Positions 1 through 9,000 of a DNA stretch of 26,176 nt are shown piece by piece. Under the pieces are notes generated by a model. The model did not search any database. It saw only the letters and a list, made by a program, of their open reading frames with translations, and was not told the DNA's origin. The stretch lies in contig JBAMDO010000403.1 of the NCBI GenBank assembly GCA_037074765.1, positions 1 through 26,176 on the forward strand. The letters run 5' to 3'. The translations under genes and the position numbers were made by a program. Each line of letters starts with the position of its first letter. Within the stretch, counting starts at the first letter, position 1. This DNA is from Mansonella perstans (taxonomy: Eukaryota > Nematoda > Chromadorea > Rhabditida > Onchocercidae).

Positions 1-304
1 AATATTCGGGTGAAATTGATTCATTTCTTGTTACATCATTTCCGGTTAGCTGTCTTAGTAGTGCAGTAAGATATTGTTGCATTGCTATTAATTCACTTGT
101 TGATTGTGGCATTATTTGCGATGCTGCAAACTGTTGCAGAAATAAATCATGATATCGGGAGGAATTCAGCAATATGTTTGGTGTTGTTGTAAAAAATGAT
201 GTTGTTGATTGCATGTGATGATTAGAATGATATCCAAATTCTTCTTCTGAGCTGAATAAATCACAATCATCAACCGGATGCATCATTTGATCTTCATCAT
301 CCAT
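1..304 (-). CDS. N-terminal coding exon of an unrecognised acidic, Q/S/T-rich protein (partial)
   Basis: An open frame of 101 codons begins at the ATG at 304-302 and is still open at the left edge, so the gene continues outside the window. The protein starts MDDEDQMMHPVDDCDLF and goes on with an acidic stretch (SSEEEF), a His/Ser/Thr-rich part (HSNHHMQSTTSFFTTT) and a Gln/Leu-rich part (LFLQQFAASQ, MQQYLTALLRQL). There is no signal peptide or membrane segment. This composition is common in the N-terminal regions of transcription factors, but no DNA-binding domain is visible and I do not recognise the family. The start is chosen because an in-frame TAA lies two codons upstream and a splice-acceptor-like TTTTTTAG lies about 30 bases upstream. 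Codon composition is clearly less AT-biased than the flanking DNA. It could be the first exon of a longer gene or an internal exon with a fortuitous ATG. Confidence 0.6.
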   Translation of the reverse strand, partial: MDDEDQMMHPVDDCDLFSSEEEFGYHSNHHMQSTTSFFTTTPNILLNSSRYHDLFLQQFAASQIMPQSTSELIAMQQYLTALLRQLTGNDVTRNESISPEY

Positions 305-310
305 TTTTTG

Positions 311-322
311 TTACAGCAACAT
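311..322 (-). other. Minimal upstream ORF (ATG TTG CTG TAA)
   Basis: Between the acceptor-like site and the main ATG at 304 there is a three-codon ORF, ATG TTG CTG TAA, in the same frame, ending six bases before the main start. If the mRNA begins at the acceptor, a ribosome would meet this ORF first. That it lowers or regulates translation is inference. Confidence 0.35.
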
Positions 323-331
323 TGTTATTTA

Positions 332-342
332 GCTAAAAAACA
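332..342 (-). promoter_or_regulatory. Possible trans-splice or 3' splice acceptor
   Basis: The minus strand reads CTGTTTTTTAG followed by CTAAATAAC, a good nematode acceptor (poly-U then AG at 334-333). It lies 28 bases upstream of the ATG at 304. It could receive a spliced leader or join a 5' UTR exon located further right. No TATA box is obvious upstream. Confidence 0.4.
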
Positions 343-1907
343 GTACCTGAAAAATTTTCGGTTAATTAATTATTTAAGTAGAAATTGCTGAAAATTTTCA
401 GAATATTTCAGAAAAGAGGGTAAAAAAAAATTAAAAATGATAAATAAATTAAAAAATCATGAAGCAAAAAAAATAATAATAGTTTATAATCATAAAAACA
501 AAAATACTGAAAATTTTTAATGAAATAGTTTGTTACAGTATTCTTTATTAGTGTTTTTTTCATTTAAAATTGAATTTAATAATTAATCATTTGCAAACGA
601 ATAATGGAATGAATTACAGTAAGATTTTTAGTTTAAAAAAACATGCAAAAATTTGGCGTTAAATAATTTTTGTAAAAATTGTTACTTAAAATAAACAAAA
701 TGTTTTTTTTTTTTTTTAAACTGAAAAAAATCAGAAATTATAAATAAGAAGTTATATGGCGAACAAAAACTAGTCATAAAATACGAATTGGAATATACTT
801 TCTCCTAATAGCATTCTTCATTGTTTTTTATTATGTAAAATTTTAATTAATAATTAATTGATTTGCAAAACGAACAATGAAATGATTTCGAAAAGATAAT
901 TTCTCGCTTACTTAAATTTTGCTATCTTGAAGTAATCGTACTTATTTATGGTTAAAACAAAAATAAAGAATGTATTTGGCTTTATTGATTATCATCAATT
1001 ATTAATTAAAAAAGTATATGCATTTAAGATTTTGACCAACCAAACTGTTTAATGTTAAAAAGCTGTAAATTTTTCATTTTACAACTTTCTTGTTTTTTCC
1101 CATCAATTCTTTTTGACAAGCAATTTAGTTATTAATGAGAAAAATGTTAAAATAAAACTAAAAAGTGAAAAAAAATCCATAAAATGCATAAACATTTTTT
1201 TATATTAATATTTTATATTAAAATTTTTTTATATTAAAAAAAAAAAAAAAAAAAAAAACTGGAAAAAATGGGAAGAGTTCCAGAATGATGGGGAAAACCC
1301 AGGTAAAATAAGCAAAAATTTAATACTTTATTTCCGTATAATTTTAAACACCGGAATATCAATATATGATGATCGAATTTCGTTACTCAGTCATTGGATC
1401 AATCCATTGACCAATCTAATAAATCAATTAATCACATAAAAAGTAATTTATTTCAATATAATTTCTAACATCCTAATTAAATCCCAAGATGAAAAAAATC
1501 AATAAATCGATTATTAGTTGATTTTATCATGCAGGACGAAGTATTTAGTAAAATTATAATTGTTAATAAATAAATTTGCTGAAAAAAAAAAACGGAATAC
1601 AAAAATTATCTTGGATTAAATTTCACTGCGTAAATTAATCGATCAATCGATTAATGAGCTTTAAAAAAATCGATTGAACGGTAGAATAAGTCCGTTGATC
1701 AAATAGATGAAATAATTCATTTATTTATAATTTTTATATAATTCTTAATACTTAATTGAATGACAGAAAGAAGAAAAAAAATAATGAATCAATCATTCAA
1801 TCAGTTTAATCATATATAGTTGAACTAATTAGTATAAAAATTATAATTGTTATTAAATCAATTTATTGAAGAAAAACAAAATAAAATATTTTGGATTAAA
1901 ATTTCAT
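335..1907. other. AT-rich intergenic DNA without a gene; presumed upstream region of the left gene
   Basis: Very AT-rich with many homopolymer runs, including about 15 T at 703-717 and 23 A at 1236-1258. From about 1380 to 1900 there are many short ATCGATTAAT, AATCAATC and TTGATCAA motifs (for example near 1410, 1510, 1640 and 1800). No open frame with splice signals is seen on either strand. Confidence 0.6.
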
Positions 1908-2011
1908 CACGTGAGATCACCACGTCAAATCATCACGTCAAATCATCACGTCAAATCATCACGTCAAATCATCACGTCAAATCATCACGTCAAATCATCA
2001 AGTGAATTAAT
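1908..2011. repeat. 13-bp tandem repeat, 8 units (6 perfect)
   Basis: Six perfect copies of CACGTCAAATCAT occupy 1921-1998. A diverged copy lies on each side: CACGTGAGATCAC at 1908-1920 and CAAGTGAATTAAT at 1999-2011. On the minus strand the junction of adjacent perfect units reads TGACGTGA, which resembles a bZIP (CRE/UPRE-like) site, and the first diverged unit holds an E-box CACGTG. The array lies about 1.6 kb upstream of the left gene in its orientation. Confidence 0.9.
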
Positions 2012-2669
2012 CGATTAATCGACATTAACCATCGATGAAATAAATTGATTATTCAAAGTGAAAATTTTTCATTATCATTTAAATAATTTAAAAAGAAAGC
2101 AAAAAAGTTAGATTTTCCCTTTTTTTTTTCCTTCCGTCACCAATTCATCAATGTAGAAAAAGAAAAAAAAAAAACAAAATGGAATGAAACGGTAAAATTT
2201 TTTACCGAAATCAAATTCATTATCTTTCATCTTTCTCTCTCTCTCTCTCTCTATCTCTTAATTTTTCCTAATCCTTTTTACATCATTTGTCTATTTTTAC
2301 ATTTAAAAATTAAATATTTTAACAAAAAAAATAAATAAATAAATAAATAAATTTAATATTTTAAAATTTAAAAAAAAAAATTTGATATTTTAAAAAATTT
2401 AATATTTTGTACAGAAAAATACTGAAATATGTGCTGGGTTTGATATATATGAATTGCCTGTCTGGTTGACATGTAGTCCTAGGAATAGGCAGAGGTTAAA
2501 AGGCTGTGCTAGGCTGTGGCGGTTCTGTCAGTGCCATTCTATCATATTCTTACTCTCTATCTTCTTTCTTTTCCTCTCTCGCTCTCCCTCTCCTTCTTTT
2601 CTTCTCCCTCTCTCTCTCTCTCGCCATTATCATTTCATTTTTTTTAATAGCAGATATTGTTGTAAACTA

Positions 2670-2700
<31 letters not shown>

Positions 2701-2964
2701 CCGAAAAAAAGTAATTGGCTCTTTTAGTATGAGCATCTTTTGATGCTTTTTAAATAGCTATAAAAAATTTATGCAATTCTTTCTTTTTTGCTGTTGCATT
2801 TTCTTTACTTTTTTTTCCCAAACTGAAATATTAAAAATTTTTAATGGAAATTTTATTTAAATTTTAAATTTCATTTTCGTTTCATTTATTGTTTAATTCA
2901 GGGATGATTTAAAAGAATTGTTTAAATGAAGAATAATATGATATATATATATCGCTTAAAGTAG
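2012..2964. repeat. Low-complexity stretch: microsatellites and poly(A)
   Basis: Contains a (TC)n tract at about 2234-2252, an AAAT tract at about 2326-2353, CT-rich sequence to about 2622 including a (CT)n run, and 24 A at 2677-2700. In the middle, 2430-2545 is an island of more balanced composition (GGCTGTGCTAGGCTGTGGCG near 2501). No gene could be fitted to that island. (TA)n occurs near 2940. Confidence 0.7.
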
Positions 2965-3500
2965 AATACGACATTCATTTAATCCAGAATATACTGTCTA
3001 ATATTTTTCAATGAACACATTGTAGAAAACTCTATGATTTGGTAACATCACGTGTACTTTCATTAAATGATACGACGTTTATTAAAATAAAAAGTATGTT
3101 ACGTTTATTTAATATTGTTGAATATATTACTATCTAATGAGGAATATAAGATCTCTCAAGTGTAAAGTTTGAGAGATGTTTAACGTGAGATATAATGTAT
3201 ATTAAATACAGCTTTTAGCGAGGGATAATCGGAATATATTGCCTAATGCGGGATGTAAAATTTCTCAAATGTGGAATATGCCCTTTAACCTCGCATATGA
3301 TACCTTTTATGTGCAGAATTATATGACATTTATTGAATTTAGAATATACCATTATGAGAATATACCTGACTGATGCGGAATAAGAAATCTCTCAAATGTA
3401 AAATAAGCGCTTTATCAAAGGATAAGCTATCTATTTATGTATAAAATGTGGGAAAAAAATCTTTCAGTTGCAAAATATCATCTAATAAAGGAGTTCTAAA
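2965..3500. repeat. Degenerate tandem repeat, period about 110-130 bp
   Basis: A motif of the form GAATATA, then about 6 bases, CTAATG, GGAATATAA, ATCTCTCAA and TGTAAA recurs at about 3120, 3232 and 3358, with partial copies near 2987 and 3435. Spacings are about 112 and 126 bases. Between cores lie variable AT-rich spacers with CGACRTT or GACATT motifs. One core forms a hairpin (3151-3177). No coding frame runs through it. Confidence 0.6.
3151..3177. repeat. Perfect 9-bp stem-loop inside the degenerate repeat
   Basis: ATCTCTCAA at 3151-3159 is the exact reverse complement of TTGAGAGAT at 3169-3177, with a 9-base loop. Only this copy of the surrounding repeat has the right arm, so it may be a chance extension of the repeated ATCTCTCAA core. 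Confidence 0.6.
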
Positions 3501-4519
3501 AATTTTTTCTTGAAATACCGGGATTTATCATATGGCAAGTGGTATATCAAGGGATTTAATGCGGAAAATAACAGTTGAAATGTAGGATATATCAGGATTC
3601 ATCTAATCAGAATGTGTTAAAAAAAGATGAGGAAGTGATTTTATTAAATTATTTAAAGTTTTTACAAAAAATGCTTTTTTTTTCACTAATATTTATTTTG
3701 CTAAAAATTAGCATAAGAAAAATTTGTGTAAACATGCAATTTTCATTGACAGGAAACTTATCTTTAGGAAATAAACTTATATTTAAACTCATCTCTATCA
3801 ACGTGTTGTTAGTATTACTATTATTATCATTATTTATGACTAACATTATTGCTAATACTATTATTATAATTAGTTTTATTATTGCTATTAATAATTATCA
3901 ATTAATAAATTAACAGTTATGTATAAATTTTAGTGCTTCAATTTTACGAAAGAAAAAAAGACATACTTCTGATGTGATGAAATTAATATCAGAATAACTG
4001 ATATGAAATGCAATTATTATTGATACGAATTTATTCAAAGTATTCTTTCATCATTACGATAATTAAGAAGAAATTGAATAATATCTATATGCTTAATATA
4101 GCAAAAAAAAAAAAAAAAAACTAAACTTGGAATTATTTGTCAAATAAGTTATATCAGAAAAAAAAATGCTAATAACAACAATTCTCAATAAAAGATTACA
4201 CAGGACCAACGTAATATTAGACTAATTTTGTATTTGTCAAAGCAAAGTGTTAAGGTAAAAGAATGTTAAAATTAAAATTATTCCAATTTTACATTCGCCA
4301 CTGAAATTATAACTATAAAATCATAATCAGGATCAGAATAAAAATTAAAGCAAACATCCACTTACTATGTAAATAATGGTAAATTGTAAGATAATAAGAC
4401 AAGTTAATATTTGGTCCAATTTTTCATCTGCTAAACAAATGATTGCTGCTAATAAAATCATCATAAAAACAAGAAGGATCTGATTAACTGGACTAATTTT
4501 CCGCTATTCTCTTTTCCAG
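3501..4519. other. AT-rich DNA, no supported gene
   Basis: Open frames here (for example 3575-3913 plus) are rich in I, L, N, F and K, as expected of AT-rich noncoding DNA, and carry no splice context or recognisable domain. Contains a poly(A) run at about 4104-4121. I see no tRNA or repeat of note. Confidence 0.5.
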
Positions 4520-4597
4520 GATAAATTTTCAATGAGATTTGAAAAAGGTGCTCGAAATGAAAAAAATGGTGGTACGTATCTTCCGGCTGGTACATAA
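4520..4597 (+). CDS. Possible short exon of an unrecognised plus-strand gene
   Basis: A strong acceptor, TTCTCTTTTCCAG, ends at 4519. The frame that follows is open for 25 codons to TAA at 4595-4597 and reads DKFSMRFEKGARNEKNGG, then TYLPAGT. A donor-like GGTG|GTACGTAT lies inside at 4571/4572, and an acceptor TTTGTTGGCAG ends at 4645. Splicing these keeps phase and gives a second exon, 4646-4686 (SAIVCNPSRTRK, stop). The segment is less AT-biased than its surroundings. However, no upstream exons were found, and three minus-strand frames are also open across 4529-4704, so strand and reality are uncertain. No family is recognised. Confidence 0.25.
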   Translation, partial: DKFSMRFEKGARNEKNGGTYLPAGT

Positions 4598-4924
4598 TTG
4601 TTGAAATGTTTGCAAATAGAATGCTTGCGATGTGTTTGTTGGCAGTGAGCGCCATCGTGTGTAACCCTTCTCGAACCAGGAAGTAATTTTCTGTTTTTTC
4701 TCATTTATATCAAAAATCAAAGGTGTTTTATTACTGATATTTTTAAAATACAAAATTAATACAAAAATAATTATAAAAAAAATTGTAAAAAGTAAAATGA
4801 AAAAAAACAAAAATCTAAATACGTCAAAGTAGAAATTGTTAGATTATAAATGTACTCGAATTCCTGCAGAATGATGATTGTGACGAAGATAATGGTGGTA
4901 ATAATGATAATGACGTAATGATTA

Positions 4925-5430
4925 TGATAACATTGCATTTTATGCGGTAAAAGTTTCAAGTTGTGAAATTATGTTTGGATTCATATTGGAAATGCAAAAT
5001 GATAAATAGCATTGCAATGATGTTGATGATGACAATGATTTCATGGTAATATTATTCTTTTATGTCAGTAAAAGTTTTAAATTTTCAAGTTATATTTTGC
5101 TGATGATGATGATAATGATAACAATGCAACGACGATAAAGATAGTGGTAATGATAATGACGCAGTGACAACGATAACATTGCATTTTATGAATCATTTTA
5201 TGATTTTGTAAAGATTCCAAGTTGAATAATATTATCACGATAAAAAAAAAGGTACTTTTTTATGCCATTGAAAATTTCAAATTGTCCAGTTTTACTTTGC
5301 ATTCATAATACTAATGCAAAATGATACATTACGAATTAATATTGTGACAAATTGCCTTATCATTACCATTATCATGTTTTTATTACCATTTTTTATGCCA
5401 GTAAAAAATTCAAATTGTCAAATCATAGTT
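4925..5430. repeat. Degenerate repeat built on TTTTATGCCAGTAAAA and ATTGCATTTTATG motifs
   Basis: Blocks of the form TTTTATG, CCAGTAAAA, TTTCAAATTGTCAA, then TTTGNATTCATA and AATGCAAAATGATA recur at about 4937, 5058, 5182, 5256 and 5388. They are separated by GATGATGATAATGATAA-rich spacers. Copies are diverged and spacing is irregular (about 75-130 bases). No gene fits. Confidence 0.55.
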
Positions 5431-5984
5431 GATACTTACATTGGAAAAATCAGAAGAAAAAGCACATGCCTTCTATGATAGCAATGTTTAATATGAAAAG
5501 TAATTAAATGAGTAGTGAAAAAAAGTGGAAATATTTAATTGGTTTAAGAAATTCAAAATTATAACTCATAATTTTTCCATCAAAAATATTTCATTTTCTT
5601 TTTGTTAACAAATTGTTATTTTTTTTTTTTTTTTTGCTGAGCACAAAATGTTTCATTAATAAATTTTATTCAGAAGGATAGAAAAAAAAGAATGACAATA
5701 TAATTATTGTGAGGAGAAACGTGGTAAAATTCGTGGATACACTTGAAGCTATTCCATTTATTGGTTCATCATCCAAACGTTTCATTTTTGTCAATGTCCT
5801 GTAAAATTTCAACACTTTTAATAGGTCAATTTCTTTTGTAGTGAAGAAGAAACAAAATTGTTTAAAAAATATTTCAAATATTTTCAACATTACTTAAAAT
5901 TATATTATTTATCAGTTGTATAATAGTTTTTTTTTTTTTTTTTTTTTTTATAGCTATTAAATGCATCATGATCAAAAATGTGCT
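5431..5984. other. AT-rich 3' flank of the Ly-6-like gene; no gene seen
   Basis: Contains T runs at about 5619-5635 and 5929-5949. A minus-strand open frame at 5666-5890 has no splice context or similarity that I recognise and was not called. Confidence 0.5.
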
Positions 5985-5990
5985 TTTATT
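5985..5990 (-). terminator. Candidate poly(A) signal AATAAA
   Basis: AATAAA on the minus strand, 67 bases after the stop codon of the Ly-6-like gene (TAA at 6059-6057). Another AATAAA overlaps the stop itself. The downstream one gives a more usual 3' UTR length. Confidence 0.45.
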
Positions 5991-6056
5991 CTTAAATTTT
6001 AAACAGCAAATTTTGTTTCCTTGATAATTTCTGATAAATATCGTTAGCTTTTTTAT

Positions 6057-9000
6057 TTACCAGATATTTTTTTTTTGGTCATTCGATTTCTTGGCCAAAT
6101 TTGGTAACGATGATGCTGCTACAGGTTCTATAGCCTGAAAATGAAAACAAAATTCTTTAAATTTTTTATTTGTTAAAATTTATAAAATTTTTAGTTTTTT
6201 TCCCGAAGTAAAAATGCATTTATAATTTTAGCTTACAATATTTGTTGCATCTTGAGATTGTGTAATAGCTGATGGAATAATTGAATTAGTATTTGCATTC
6301 AATTTCCAATTAGTTAATAAGTGATCTTCATCGTTACTGCAAAATATTCTTTCATCGTTGAGTGAAAACAATTGTACAATTTATAATGAATCATTCGAAA
6401 CTTATTAGTGATGAAAATGTAAAACGATTTATGATGACAAAATGTTAATCATGATATTAATTACGACTAACATTTTTGTTAAAATAAAAAGAAACGAAAC
6501 TTTTGTTTTTTGTTTTGTTTAGAGGGAAAAAATAATAATGACTTAGTATTATGTAAATAACAATAACCGTGATAATAAGCAATGCTTTAAAAAAAGAAAC
6601 TTTAAGAATAATAAAGTAACAGAACCATAATATTATGATAATGGTAATAATCATAATAATGGCCTTTTTATAGTTATCATTTCGATAACTATAATATTAT
6701 TTTGATAACTATGATAATGATCGCTATACTGAATTAATAAGTAGTTCTTTTTAATCATTAGTTTATTATTGCGTAATTATCATAAGATTTTCATGATAAT
6801 GGACCCATGAATTTCAAAATGATGACTAATCATGATAATATCGTTGTACTGAAGGAAGTGTAAATAAATTTTCTTAATTACATATGTATTTTGAATTATA
6901 ATAGATGCATTACAGTATAAATATTAATTACAATTATTATCGTTTTATGTAATTAAATTGAACAGTTTATTGTAATAATATATACACGATAACCTTTTGA
7001 CTAATTTTTCCACCTGCTCCAATAGACTATCCTTGTTACAGTAATGTTCCAAGCATAAACAGTAAGCCTGTGAAGCATCAACTGTCCTCATGCAAGCAAC
7101 CCTTTGTTTTAATATTTCATCAAATGCAACTTCATTTTCCTCGATATCAGTGCTACATCCTTTCTCCAACTTGTATAAATCTCAAAAAAAATTAACCAAT
7201 TAAAGTGAATAAAGTTAACAAAAGATATAAAGTTAAATTATTTTGAAGATTTTCGACGAGGATAAAGTTTAATTTGAAAAAATTATAAAATTGCAAATAA
7301 ATGTGTAAGAATAAAACTTGTGAAGATTTATTTATATATGCTATGATAGATGAAATAATAACTATAAAGAACAAAAAATAATTAAATAAAAATAAAAAGG
7401 ATAAAAACGAAATTTAAAAAATATTCTAGAAAATTAATTTGTAAAATTCATTTTTAATGAAATTAATAAAAAACACATTTAATAAAAAGTTGCAAATTTT
7501 CATTCAAATCTAAAATTTTTCAAATTTGAATAACATATTTTAATTAGTGTTCATTTTAAGTATATCATCTTCGTGCAAATCTAAAACAAATACTAAGTAT
7601 TTTTTTTTCCTTCTATAAGCTGAAGTATTATTTTGATGAATAATTTCAAATAGAAAACTGAAATCAAAATACACACTATTTGCAATGCGTGTCTGTTTGG
7701 TGACACACATTTGGCTTCGTCCAGTAATTTTTGAAATATGACATTGGACAATTCCAGCACTCAAGCAATCTTCTGTAGGATCAATCAAATTTGCCTCACA
7801 CTTATAGCAATAATTTCCATTCGTCATCTAAAAAGAAAATTTAATCAGATTTTAATCAACAATCAAATTTTTCAATTAAATTAATAACAAATTTTAAAAA
7901 TTTCATTTGTATTTGCTTAGTTCAAATTTTATTGCAATATATAAAATTGCAAGCTTTTTATTTCATCCCTTTTTTAAATTTATTCTTTGATGGATTTCAT
8001 CTATTTGTTGTGCTTATTGAAAGCTCTGCACTTTTTACTCAGTTTTTAGAAATATAATTTAAATTTTAAAAAAAAGAAATGTTAAGCCTGGTCATTAATC
8101 AATAATATTTTTATTGCTTAAATTCAAAAAATTTACCATTTCTTGAAATGCTGTAAATTTTCCACTAGCTCTATTCATTTCCACTCTGAAATTTGCATAT
8201 GGAGAAGTTTTCCACTCGAAAAAATATAATTAATGAATGAGCAGAATTTTTATCCAAAGCAATAAATAGCTAAATTAACCTGCGCCTGTCTTGTCCAGAT
8301 AAGATATTCTTAATGATATTACTAGTGACCATTACTGGTTGATAATTTTGTTTTAATGGAAAACTTGATATGTTTCGTGATAATCCTGGAATATTTTATT
8401 AAATTTAAAAACTTCATTTGAGTTTTATTGTTTCTGAAAAATCACCTTATTCTACTTTTGAAATTGAATCAATTACACTGCATTACTTCAACAACAACTT
8501 CAAGAAGCAAACGCAAAGCTGATATTCAGTGACGATGTCGTTGTATTCGTAAATATCAAAAACGTGATATTATTTATCTGCGACACTGCTGCACGTTTTA
8601 TTTACGTATGTTATTTACATAAAGTGGCATATATTTTTGTTCGTAATACAAAATGAGTATTTATTGTAACCTGAATCATTCTCTTTAATATTAAACTTGG
8701 ATCGACTAGATCGACCATTTGATACTATAGATTTCACTATTCCATAATTGCTGCTTGTTATTTCTGTCTGGAAGAGAAAGTGATGCAGAGAAAAAAATAA
8801 ATTTCAACATTTTATTTTTTTTTTACATTGCTAGCAATCCGAAATTATTAAAAATAGCTTGCTGAGTATTTCATTTTACCGGATAATTAACCAATTGTGT
8901 TGGATATTTTTTAAATGGTGCAGAAAATCGTTCATCAACATTCGTATCATCCTTATCATCTTTAATAGTAACATCATTTTTAGCAGTAGTTACAAAGATT

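Noticed and set aside
3575..3913. 112-codon plus frame
   Set aside because: Almost only I, L, N, F, S and K; an overlapping antisense frame is equally open; no acceptor or domain.
7540..7676. Continuation of the domain 2 frame beyond 7677
   Set aside because: It leaves the Ly-6 pattern. The GT at 7676 with the 7180 acceptor restores the domain with the same intron position as domain 1.
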